From DASWUZ01 sp036401375 (GTDB lineage Bacteria; Acidobacteriota; Terriglobia; Terriglobales; Acidobacteriaceae): DNA of 64,000 nt. The DNA lies in contig DASWVB010000036.1 of the NCBI GenBank assembly GCA_036401375.1, forward strand, positions 1 through 64,000, read 5' to 3'. This document shows, one piece after another, positions 29,501 through 36,317 of the stretch (positions within the stretch are counted from its first letter, which is position 1; each line of letters opens with the position of its first letter). The translations under genes were made by a program, and so were the position numbers. The notes below the pieces were generated by a model. The model saw only the letters and a program-made list of their open reading frames with translations, had not been told where the DNA came from and searched no databases.

Positions 29501-29783
29501 TTGACGCCATGTTGGACGAGATCGCAGTACCCTGCGGCTGAACCGGCTGCCCGGAGGCTGTGCCCGTTGTGTATGACGGCACCCGGGCGCCCGGAGGCGG
29601 CTGACCGACCGGCGAGGAACTGGATGAACTGCCTGTACTGATCGGAGCTCCGTCTTGCGGACCCGCCTGTGCCCCCGCCGGACCAGCTGCTACTCCCACC
29701 ATGGCAAACGCTAGTACTGCAGTTGCAGTAGCGCCGAACCTTGCTCGCGCGGCGAAACTGACAAATGTGCTTTCCAGAGACAA
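26526..29783 (-). CDS. bamA: outer membrane protein assembly factor BamA
   Basis: Core of the BAM complex that inserts beta-barrel proteins into the outer membrane. 1085 aa, longer than the 810 aa E. coli protein, mainly through a Gly/Ser/Pro-rich N-terminal linker and longer POTRA/barrel loops. The signal peptide (1 to about 38) is followed by POTRA repeats (about 100-500) and the C-terminal barrel (about 640-1085), with LFFDISRINLRGRSQSLTLR-type and ERLYAGGATSHRGF blocks; the last is the conserved loop-6 RGF motif. The start is a TTG at 29783 with GAGGG upstream at short spacing. First gene of the bamA - SurA-N - tamB operon. Confidence 0.94.
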   Translation of the reverse strand: MSLESTFVSFAARARFGATATAVLAFAMVGVAAGPAGAQAGPQDGAPISTGSSSSSSPVGQPPPGARVPSYTTGTASGQPVQPQGTAISSNMASTPGLRAVAGLTISAVEFRGVDRSALDPLPAKLGVQPGTRLEPATVRDSLRRLFATGLYQDIDVQGVRQGNSLTLIFNGTPRLFFGTVTVVGVKDDRLSAQLVRAAKLAPGSPYTEQRVNAADGLMQATLQQYGFYQGTIARRTVVDAPARQINIEYTVNPGKSARVGQVNIEGDSGIAPDKFRKKAKLKAGSKVNHDTVDRALGKLRQSYQKQDRLEAQVEIRSRQYEAATNHLNYSFAANQGPVVRVKVDGAKVSKGTIKRLIPVYEEGAVDEDLLNEGNRNLRDHFQRAGYFDAHITHETQTADPGHSVILFHVNRGMLHRVQAIKITGNKYFDTETVRDRLSVRKGTLLDKHGLFSQALVTSDVNSITALYQGNGFTHVKITPEIKDTDETPEGRQRKLALLTVNYVIDEGTQQKIGTFAISGANQVPLEKLQPLLNTQPGQPYSASNLTGDRDVILGYYYSHGFDHAALDLLQKQDPNDPSLMNVSMNITEGDQIFINNVLISGLHYTRPGTVADQVLIHPGDVLDQTQLLETQRRLYDLTLFNEVNIAVQNPLGDQLRKNVLLQYTEARRWDINYGFGFEVQTGNPTNCSLATRIQQGLPNCTNGKTGASPRVLFDISRINLRGRSQSLTLRTTYGSLEKRATLIFQNPRLLGNPKFDLSLSGGYTDAQDVTTYTASRLEGSLRVTHHPTRPNTLIYDFTFRRIKASNINIAPNEVPLAQQSVTVGGPGITWIRDTRDNPLDAHRGTYTSVQEFFANTKFESQTDFNRVDLTNSSYYAFGKKKYIIARSTRVGYERSFGDNSANFIPLPERLYAGGATSHRGFGINSAGPRDPQTGFPVGGAGAFVNNTEVRLPNPRLPYVGDSLGFVVFHDMGNVFVKASDIWPSIGRVTQPHSQTCRDLSNPPPNTPPSSQAETEGACSFNYFSHALGTGLRYHTPIGPLRVDLSYNLNPPTYPIFVDYYSINKVPRVEQAPHFNFFFSIGQSF

Positions 29784-29916
29784 TCAACCCTCTTGCCGGG
29801 AACTTGGACTTGCGTGCAGGTAAGATGCATCGATTGAGAGAAACGCCACGCCCGGTGTCACTCCGTCGGTGGAGCGCTGCCAGGTGCCGGTCTCTCTATA
29901 CTAAGGAATGAGACCC

Positions 29917-30999
29917 ATGGCTCCCGAGAATGTTGTTGACCCGCCGCTGGAACGCCCTACTCAGGTACGCAACTCCGGGGATCGTCCCTCTTCGGAGCGC
30001 TACTCGCGGCAGGTATTGTTCCCGGGAATAGGCGCCGAGGGCCAGGCGCTGCTCTCGCGCTCGCATGTAGCGCTGGTCGGCTGCGGTGCTACAGGCGCTG
30101 CAGCGGCCAGCCTGCTGGCTCGCTCCGGCGTGGGCACTCTCACCATTATCGACCGGGACTATGTCGAAGAGAGCAACCTGCAGCGGCAGGTGTTGTTCGA
30201 CGAAGCGGATGTTGATTCGGCCCTACCTAAGGCGGAGGCGGCCCGGCGAAAGATCGCCCTCTTCAATCGCGAGACGACCGTTGGGGCTCGGGTAGCTGAT
30301 CTTGTTCCTGAGAACATTCACGCTCTGCTGGAGCATTGTGACCTGATCCTCGATGGAACGGATAACTTCGAGACTCGGTACCTGATAAATGACTTCGCCG
30401 TCGAGCAGGGCAGGCCCTGGATCTACGCGGCTGCGGTCGGAGCTTACGCGGTCACGATGAACATCCTGCCCGGCGAGACCGCTTGCCTGGCTTGCCTCTT
30501 CCCGGCTCCTCCTTCCGGCTCGGTCGAGACCTGCGACACGGCGGGTATCCTCAACACGGCTGTAAACCTGGTCGCCTCGATCGTGGTAACAGAGGGGCTG
30601 AAGCTGCTGGGCGGGGCTCGGAACAGGATGCGGCGTAGCCTGCTCTCCTATGATCTCTGGTCCAATAAGCGAAACGAGTTGTCTGCCGCCGCACCGCGCC
30701 CGGGCTGTGCGGTCTGCGGGGAACGCGACTTCGCCTACCTTAGGGGCGACGCTCGCCCGCACATCACTCTCTGCGGCCGAAACTCAGTTCAGATACACGA
30801 GCACAAGCGCCCCGTCGATCTGTATGAGCTGGCTACGCGGCTCCGCTCTCATGGAGAGGTGCGTCAGAACGGGCTTCTGCTCCGGCTTCAACTGCCCAGC
30901 CACACCCTTACGGTGTTCAGCGACGGGCGCGCCATTGTTCAAGGGACGACGGACGCCTCGGTCGCGAGGTCGATCTACGCCCGTTTCATCGGCTCTTGA
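29917..30999 (+). CDS. ThiF/MoeB/HesA-family E1-like adenylyltransferase
   Basis: Activates the C-terminus of a small ubiquitin-like sulfur carrier (MoaD or ThiS type) with ATP for cofactor sulfuration. 360 aa from the ATG at 29917, which has AAGGA nine bases upstream (an ATG at 29908 follows directly on that AAGGA). The nucleotide fold has GCGATG at 55-60 and DRDYVEESNLQRQVLFDE with D79 and R90-Q91. The zinc pairs are CLAC and CAVC. Residues 280-360 form an extra domain of about 80 aa (HITLCGRNSVQIHEHKRPVDLYELATRL) not present in simple MoeB; it is not a rhodanese by eye. The partner carrier is not in the window. Confidence 0.88.
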   Translation: MAPENVVDPPLERPTQVRNSGDRPSSERYSRQVLFPGIGAEGQALLSRSHVALVGCGATGAAAASLLARSGVGTLTIIDRDYVEESNLQRQVLFDEADVDSALPKAEAARRKIALFNRETTVGARVADLVPENIHALLEHCDLILDGTDNFETRYLINDFAVEQGRPWIYAAAVGAYAVTMNILPGETACLACLFPAPPSGSVETCDTAGILNTAVNLVASIVVTEGLKLLGGARNRMRRSLLSYDLWSNKRNELSAAAPRPGCAVCGERDFAYLRGDARPHITLCGRNSVQIHEHKRPVDLYELATRLRSHGEVRQNGLLLRLQLPSHTLTVFSDGRAIVQGTTDASVARSIYARFIGS

Positions 31000-31300
31000 G
31001 CGCATGGATCAATGCTGTGGAGCACATATGAATAGTCCCCTTTTTAGCATGATCATGCTGCCAACATTCTTGACCGCTTTGAAACACAAACCAGCGGGGC
31101 CGATCAGCTAAACTCGAGAAGGGCAGGCGCGAGGGAAGTCGAGCCTGCTGCGGTGGAGTGCCGCAGAGGCAACTAAAAGAACGAAAAAAGCGTCGGACTC
31201 ATGCCACTCCTTGTCGTGCGCGTCCACTATGAAGTCGACCGTAGTTTGTGTGAAGACCGGAGCACCAGATAATGCATCCAGCATCGACCAGGCCACTGAA
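31000..31300. other. intergenic region before the sigma factor gene
   Basis: About 300 bases with no gene recognised. It contains a perfect 14-base palindrome (AGCATGATCATGCT, 31046-31059) preceded by CCCCTTTTT. An auto-regulated ECF promoter is expected here. GAAAC at 31081-31085 resembles an ECF -35 core but no matching -10 is clear. Confidence 0.4.
31046..31059. repeat. 14-base perfect palindrome
   Basis: AGCATGATCATGCT is fully self-complementary, the size of a dimeric repressor operator. It lies midway between the ThiF-like gene and the ECF sigma factor gene. A match by chance cannot be excluded. Confidence 0.4.
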
Positions 31301-31954
31301 ATGAGTGCAGGACAGCCACCCGCATCCGAGCAGCCTGCAATCAAGGCCAAGCCTAACAATCAACATTTGCGGCGTAACCCGCCAATCGCCGGGGAGGCAG
31401 AGGCTATAGCCGCTGCACAGTCCGGAGATCCGCGTGCCTTTGAGACCCTCTACGCGCTGCACAAACGCCGCGTCTACTCGCTGTGCCTGCGCATGCTCAG
31501 TAATGTTGCAGAGGCTGAAGACCTGACGCAGGAGGCATTCCTGCAGCTCTACCGCAAGATTTCGACCTTCCGGGGAGACTCCGCGTTTTCGACCTGGCTG
31601 CACCGGCTGGCTGTGAATGTAGTACTCATGCACCTGCGCAAAAAGGGCCTGCCCCAGGTGTCGCTCGAAGAGACGCTCGAGCCCTCACAGGACGACGGTC
31701 CGCGCAAGGACATCGGTGCTCGCGATCTCACTCTCTCCGGCTCGATCGATCGCGTGACGCTCGAGCGCGCGGTCGAGAATCTGCCTCCGGGCTACCGCCT
31801 TGTCTTCGTGCTGCATGACGTCGAGGGCTACGAGCACAACGAGATTGCGGAGATGCTGGACTGCTCGATCGGGAACAGCAAATCGCAACTCCATAAAGCC
31901 CGCATGAAGCTGCGCGACCTGCTGCGTACCGGGCAACGGAAGGAGGTAGCATGA
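31301..31954 (+). CDS. ECF-type RNA polymerase sigma factor
   Basis: Sigma-70 group 4 factor of the RpoE/CarQ kind, 217 aa. Sigma region 2 is clear (ALHKRRVYSLCLRMLSNVAEAEDLTQEAFLQLYRKISTF, then TWLHRLAVNVVLMHLRKK), and region 4 follows a variable linker (LPPGYRLVFVLHDVEGYEHNEIAEMLDCSIGNSKSQLHKARMKL) with a helix-turn-helix. The frame is open to 31211; I chose the ATG at 31301, but starts at 31211 (TTG) or 31229 (ATG) are also possible and none has a good ribosome binding site. Its stop overlaps the start of the anti-sigma gene (ATGA), a typical sigma/anti-sigma pair. The regulon is unknown. Confidence 0.9.
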   Translation: MSAGQPPASEQPAIKAKPNNQHLRRNPPIAGEAEAIAAAQSGDPRAFETLYALHKRRVYSLCLRMLSNVAEAEDLTQEAFLQLYRKISTFRGDSAFSTWLHRLAVNVVLMHLRKKGLPQVSLEETLEPSQDDGPRKDIGARDLTLSGSIDRVTLERAVENLPPGYRLVFVLHDVEGYEHNEIAEMLDCSIGNSKSQLHKARMKLRDLLRTGQRKEVA

Positions 31955-32196
31955 ATGGACTGCCCACCTCTCTAGTCAGGGAGACGATCAGCTGCGAGGA
32001 GTTCCAGGAGAAGCTGCCAGAACTGTTTGAGTCGGGCCGGCCGTTGGACTCTGAAGAGCATTTGAAGACCTGCAAGCAGTGCGCGGCGCTGGTGAGCGAT
32101 CTGCAATATATCGCAGTACAAGCCAAGCTGCTTTTGCCCCTGCACGACCCCAGCCCCGCTGTCTGGGAGAAGATAGAAGCCAAACTGAACGAATAG
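31951..32196 (+). CDS. zinc-finger anti-sigma factor
   Basis: 81 aa with a ZAS-type zinc ligand set: C-terminal of the acidic helix is H-x3-C-x2-C (HLKTCKQC, about 37-44), preceded by a cysteine near residue 15. It has no membrane segment, so it is a cytosolic anti-sigma factor, probably releasing its sigma on oxidation or zinc loss (family knowledge). It overlaps the sigma gene by four bases, giving coupled, near-stoichiometric synthesis. ZAS members usually have a longer C-terminal half; here only about 35 residues follow the motif. Confidence 0.85.
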   Translation: MNGLPTSLVRETISCEEFQEKLPELFESGRPLDSEEHLKTCKQCAALVSDLQYIAVQAKLLLPLHDPSPAVWEKIEAKLNE

Positions 32197-32319
32197 ACGC
32201 CCGTTCGCAGTCATGATGACGGACGTGAGGCGCACTGGTTGGATATAGTTCAAGCTACGGAACGAAGGGCGAGTATGCAAACTGCGGCTTGCGTGTGCCT
32301 GTAGCATGGCAGAGAGCTT

Positions 32320-32982
32320 ATGAACGCAACGAGCCATCTGCCGGTAGAGACCACGCGCATCGTTCTCGTAGGCTTCATGGGTGCAGGCAAGACTACAGTG
32401 GGAGCGCTGCTGGCAGAGCGGCTTAAATGGTCTTTTGTCGACACCGATCAGCAGCTTGAAAATCAGACCGGCTCGACAGTCGCTGAGATATTCACCCGGA
32501 GCGGCGAAGCGGGCTTCCGGCTCATCGAGGCGCGAGCCATCGAAATATTAGTTGAAAGGCAAGAGCTTGTACTAGCCCTCGGTGGAGGGGCGCTCGAGAC
32601 AGAGTCGACCCGCTCCCTGCTCCGAGACTCACATGGCACACTGATCGTATTCCTCGATGCGCCGGCTCACCTGTTGCTGGCACGCTGCGAGTCACAGGCT
32701 GCTTCAACGCCGCAGAATGCAAACGGAAGTAAGGGATCTATTCCAGTGCGGCCGCTGCTCAAGCAGCTGGGCTCCAATCCTGCGTTGCTCGAGGAAAAGC
32801 TTGCGTCGAGGCTGCCCCACTACGGAATCGCTCATCTCACCGTTCCAACTGCGGACCGCACGCCGGCAGAGGTAGCAAATTCTGTCCTGGCGGCTTTAAA
32901 CACTGCCGCGAAGGGCAACTCTACCACCCTGGCGGAGTTCACACCCACACCGCAGCGGCAGCAGAAGGCACAGCCTCGATGA
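32320..32982 (+). CDS. aroK: shikimate kinase
   Basis: Phosphorylates shikimate in the aromatic amino acid pathway, cytosolic. 220 aa, about 45 longer than usual because of a Gln/Asn/Ser insertion near 130-145 and a Thr/Pro/Gln-rich C-terminal tail (about 195-220). Motifs: Walker A GFMGAGKT (18-25), the DTD shikimate-binding aspartates (about 41-43), R-containing GEAGFRLIE and the GGGA loop (about 90). The C-terminal lid holds RPLL. The stop overlaps the next start (ATGA). With pheA at 18 kb it contributes to phenylalanine supply, though the genes are not linked. Confidence 0.94.
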   Translation: MNATSHLPVETTRIVLVGFMGAGKTTVGALLAERLKWSFVDTDQQLENQTGSTVAEIFTRSGEAGFRLIEARAIEILVERQELVLALGGGALETESTRSLLRDSHGTLIVFLDAPAHLLLARCESQAASTPQNANGSKGSIPVRPLLKQLGSNPALLEEKLASRLPHYGIAHLTVPTADRTPAEVANSVLAALNTAAKGNSTTLAEFTPTPQRQQKAQPR

Positions 32983-34154
32983 GCGCACTCACTCCAACAT
33001 CAGCCGCAACAACAAACAGCTCAATCACCACTTCTCAGCCCGTGATCGAGGCGGCGACTGCTGAGAAGGGCCGCACCAGGCGCGGTGATGTTGTCTTCAC
33101 CATTGCAGTGCTGCTCAGCCTGGCCCTCGCATGGCTGATCCGCGACGTGCTGCTGCTGCTTTATGTCACTGCACTGTTTGCAGTCGTGCTGATGCCTCTG
33201 GTCAGATCCATCACGCGCCTGCGTATTGGAAGGCTGCGCATCAGCCGTGTGTGGGCGGTGATGCTGCTGCTGATCAGTGCGGTCGCCTTCCTTACGCTCT
33301 TCTTCTGGTTTGCGCTGCCGCCGGTAGCGCGTGACCTGCGCCAGCTAAGCCAGGAGCTTCCTTCGCGGGGACCGCAGCTGTTAATGCGGGTCAAGCGACT
33401 GCCGTTCACCCAGCATATTGACACCGGCCAGCTGAATACCCGCCTGCAGGGCTTTGCTTCGACCTCTGCGACCTATATCTTCATGTCGCTGAGTAACTGG
33501 GCGAGCAAGCTCTTCGATCTGATCACAGGCATCATTCTCACCGTCTACTTCCTGCTTGAGGGGGAGCATGCTTACGCCTGGGTTCTGTCGCTCTTCCCTC
33601 TCGCCCCGCGTGAGCGCCTCGACAAAACTCTTGCTATCGCCGAGGTGCGGATGGGCAAATGGCTGATCGGTCAGGCCTCGCTGATGGCGATCCTTGGCGT
33701 GCTCAGCACGGTCGTTTTCGTCGCCCTGCACATCCGGTACGCTTATGCGCTGGGAGTGCTGATGGGTCTCTTCAACTTGATTCCCATAGTGGGCGCGATG
33801 ATCTCGATGGCGCTCGTACTACTGGTTGCAGCTATCGATTCATGGGGGCGAGTCGTTGGCGCGATGATTTTCTACGCCATCTACGCCCAGGTGGAAACGT
33901 CTTACCTGACCCCGCGCATCATGAAGAGCAGCGTCGATCTGCCAGGACTCGCAATCATCGTGGCCTTGCTGCTCGGCTCAGCCATAGCAGGCGTGGTGGG
34001 TGCAATGGTGTCAGTACCGACGGCCGTTCTGGTCGCAGTACTGGTGAATGAATACCTCGTGAAGGCCCCTGCGCCGACCCCCGAGGCAACCGCCGCCGCC
34101 CACGAAGCTACCGCTGAGCACAAGGCTGCCAAGATCGAAGCAGAGCCGATCTAA
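32979..34154 (+). CDS. AI-2E family (PerM-like) transporter
   Basis: 391 aa integral membrane protein with seven or eight predicted helices, beginning after a Thr/Ala/Ser-rich cytoplasmic leader of about 30 residues. The family signature regions are present, including IRDVLLLLYVTALFAVVLMPLVRSI, GQASLMAILGVLSTVVF, GVLMGLFNLIPIVGAMISM and the C-terminal LLGSAIAGVVGAMVSVPTAVLVAVLVNEYL. AI-2E proteins export autoinducer-2 or act as Na+/H+ antiporters in different bacteria, so the substrate is open. It is coupled to aroK by a 4-base overlap, probably an operon without functional relation. Confidence 0.9.
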   Translation: MSALTPTSAATTNSSITTSQPVIEAATAEKGRTRRGDVVFTIAVLLSLALAWLIRDVLLLLYVTALFAVVLMPLVRSITRLRIGRLRISRVWAVMLLLISAVAFLTLFFWFALPPVARDLRQLSQELPSRGPQLLMRVKRLPFTQHIDTGQLNTRLQGFASTSATYIFMSLSNWASKLFDLITGIILTVYFLLEGEHAYAWVLSLFPLAPRERLDKTLAIAEVRMGKWLIGQASLMAILGVLSTVVFVALHIRYAYALGVLMGLFNLIPIVGAMISMALVLLVAAIDSWGRVVGAMIFYAIYAQVETSYLTPRIMKSSVDLPGLAIIVALLLGSAIAGVVGAMVSVPTAVLVAVLVNEYLVKAPAPTPEATAAAHEATAEHKAAKIEAEPI

Positions 34155-34314
34155 CAGCGGCAAGGGCGCGCTTTCATTGCCGGAGTTTGCCGCTCGCACG
34201 CCAGTTCAATGAGCGACGCACCCATCGTCGCTCTCCCTGGATATGGGAGCTATGTGATGCGGCGGTACGCAACCTGCTCTGCGGCTGCTTTCAGACGGCT
34301 GAATTGAACTACGC

Positions 34315-34347
34315 TGCGAGCGAATGACTTGGAAGTCATTCCTCGCA
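34315..34347. promoter_or_regulatory. bipartite stem-loop upstream of ctaB
   Basis: Nested inverted repeat: an outer 6-bp arm (TGCGAG / CTCGCA) and an inner 8-bp arm (AATGACTT / AAGTCATT) around a 2-base loop, with small internal bulges. There is no T-run after it, so it could be a leader structure or an operator for ctaB rather than a terminator. Confidence 0.4.
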
Positions 34348-34428
34348 AAGTTGATATCATCTCAGAGGGAGCCCGCTCCGCACTGCTGTAGTCCTGCAAA
34401 CCGTGTCGTGTTGATAAGCCAGAACAAT

Positions 34429-35409
34429 ATGACCCCAGCCGCACAGACCGCCGCTCCGACTCCCCCGGGCATCGTTGGGGAACTGGGGCTGCACGCGCCG
34501 TTACCTGATGCGACAGCGACCCGCATCGCGGACTATCGCGAGCTCTTTAAGGTGCGCGTCACCACCATGGTCGTGATCACTGCGTGGGCGGGCTTTTACC
34601 TCGGATCGATGCGCTCTGGCATCAGCAGCGTGCAGGTGGGGCTCATCGACGCGTTGTTGGGAGTAGCACTGGTTACCGCCGGCTCAAGCGCACTCAATGA
34701 GGCCTTTGAGCGTAAGAGCGACGCCAGGATGATTCGTACTGCGGACCGGCCCCTGCCTTCGGGCCGCATCAGCCTGGCCCACGGCATCGTCCTCGGTCTG
34801 GCGGCGATCTGCGCAGGCGCGCTATGGCTGACGCTGCGCACCAATCCTGTTACCGGGGCGCTGACGCTCATCACCGCCTTCAGTTACGTGGCTGTCTACA
34901 CCCCGCTTAAGCGTGTGACAACCCTGGCCACCTTCATTGGAGCGTTCCCTGGCGCCATGCCGCCGCTGATCGGATGGACGGCGGCTCGTGGTCGCATTGA
35001 GTGGCCAGCGGTCGCACTCTTCGCCGTGCTCTTCGTCTGGCAATTCCCTCATTTTATGGCAATTGCATGGCTCCATCGGGAAGACTATGCACGGGCCGGC
35101 ATTCGCATGCTTCCTGTCGTGCAACCGGACGGCCTCTCGACTGTCATCGAGGCCCTCACGTATGCGGTGCTGATGATCCCCGTGAGTTTGCTACCTGTCT
35201 ATCTGCACTGCGCGGGAAGGCTCTACGGCGGGGCCGCCATAGTACTCGGTATCTTCTATCTCGGATACACGATCCGCTTTGCTCGCATTACAACGGCTAA
35301 GTCGGCGATCGAATCTCGCATGTACGCGCGTGACCTGCTGAAGGTGAGCGTCATCTACCTTCCGTTGCTGCTTACGGCCATGATGTTGAACGCTCTCGGG
35401 CCACGATGA
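34429..35409 (+). CDS. ctaB: protoheme IX farnesyltransferase (heme O synthase)
   Basis: UbiA-family membrane enzyme that converts protoheme to heme O for cytochrome oxidase assembly. 326 aa from the ATG at 34429 (MTPAAQTAA); the upstream extension lacks family sequence. About eight membrane helices follow. Motif 1 is NEAFERKSDARMIRTADRPLPSG (about 104-126), which carries the Asp pair for Mg-farnesyl pyrophosphate, and YTPLKR marks the following loop; the second Asp-containing loop ends with HREDYARAGI. A DUF420 protein follows 70 bases later, a usual neighbour in oxidase maturation loci, but the oxidase genes are outside the window. Confidence 0.93.
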   Translation: MTPAAQTAAPTPPGIVGELGLHAPLPDATATRIADYRELFKVRVTTMVVITAWAGFYLGSMRSGISSVQVGLIDALLGVALVTAGSSALNEAFERKSDARMIRTADRPLPSGRISLAHGIVLGLAAICAGALWLTLRTNPVTGALTLITAFSYVAVYTPLKRVTTLATFIGAFPGAMPPLIGWTAARGRIEWPAVALFAVLFVWQFPHFMAIAWLHREDYARAGIRMLPVVQPDGLSTVIEALTYAVLMIPVSLLPVYLHCAGRLYGGAAIVLGIFYLGYTIRFARITTAKSAIESRMYARDLLKVSVIYLPLLLTAMMLNALGPR

Positions 35410-35478
35410 GGCGAACCGTCGCGAGCCGTTAAAGCCAGCATCTGCTCCACCTACACGCCGATTCAAAAAGGAATTACC

Positions 35479-36027
35479 ATGCCAATCACCCAGGCGCCGC
35501 CACCCTCCAGTACACGATTGCCTATTGTCGCCATCGTGGCGGTAAGCGCGGCCGCGGTCAGCTTCCTGCTCTGGCTGCTCTACGTGCATCATCCGCCCAG
35601 CGGTTTTGCCTCGCGGCTCGAGTTTCTTCCCACGTTAAACGCGGTGCTGAACGGACTGAGCGCAATAGCGCTCGTGACTGGCTTCTCATTCATCCTGCGC
35701 CGCAGGGTGGCGGCGCACCGTGCCTCCATGATGACTGCGTTTGTCTTCTCATCTCTCTTCCTGGTCAGCTACATTCTTAACCACGCCCTGCATGGGGAGA
35801 CGCGCTACCCCGGCCACAGCACGTTGCGCACTGTCTACCTTCTGATCCTGCTGTCGCATGTGCTGCTGTCGGTCGTCGCCCTGCCCATGGTGCTGACCAC
35901 GTTTTTGTTCGCGCTGACTGGCAGGTTTCCCCAGCATCGCAGGATTGCGCGCTTCACGTTTCCGATCTGGCTTTACGTCTCGGTGACCGGCGTGGTGGTG
36001 CGGGTGATGCTGGCGGCCGCGCGATAG
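35479..36027 (+). CDS. DUF420 membrane protein (cytochrome oxidase assembly-associated)
   Basis: 182 aa with five hydrophobic helices. The DUF420 pattern is clear in LEFLPTLNAVLNGLSAIALVTGFSFILRRRVAAHRASMMTAFVFSSLFLVSYILNHALHG, with His residues in the membrane helices (HR at about 75, H around 98 and 120) that may coordinate a metal or heme, as suggested for the CtaM/YozB group. GGAATT lies upstream, a modest ribosome binding site. Position after ctaB supports a role in heme-copper oxidase maturation (family knowledge plus inference). Confidence 0.85.
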   Translation: MPITQAPPPSSTRLPIVAIVAVSAAAVSFLLWLLYVHHPPSGFASRLEFLPTLNAVLNGLSAIALVTGFSFILRRRVAAHRASMMTAFVFSSLFLVSYILNHALHGETRYPGHSTLRTVYLLILLSHVLLSVVALPMVLTTFLFALTGRFPQHRRIARFTFPIWLYVSVTGVVVRVMLAAAR

Positions 36028-36299
36028 TGCAGACCATGTCCAAGCCGCAAAAGATGGCGACCCCTACAAGCGACGGAACCAGCCAGCTGCTTCGCTGTGG
36101 GATCGGGACGCTAATCACCGGCGTCCTCGCGGCAGTCCTGACGAAGTACGTGTTTGGCGGTATCAGCCAGCAGGGCCCGCATACCAACAGTGGCTGGCTG
36201 GCCCTCATAGTAGCGATGATGTGCCTGCCATTCGGTTCGATGCTGACTGTACTAGGAGCGGCAAAGTGGTTCCGCAACCGGCGCCAGCGTCCGCGCTGA
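36027..36299 (+). CDS. small membrane protein, unknown function
   Basis: 90 aa from a GTG at 36027 that overlaps the last base of the DUF420 stop (TAGTG); an ATG at 36036 is an alternative and would give 87 aa. Two membrane helices (about 24-44 and 60-82) and a basic C-terminus are visible. No family is recognised. It follows the DUF420 gene without a gap and may be part of the same oxidase-assembly transcript. Its stop is 18 bases from the convergent BNR-protein stop, leaving no space for a terminator. Confidence 0.6.
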   Translation: MQTMSKPQKMATPTSDGTSQLLRCGIGTLITGVLAAVLTKYVFGGISQQGPHTNSGWLALIVAMMCLPFGSMLTVLGAAKWFRNRRQRPR

Positions 36300-36317
36300 C
36301 CGTTCTGCAATGCAGAC

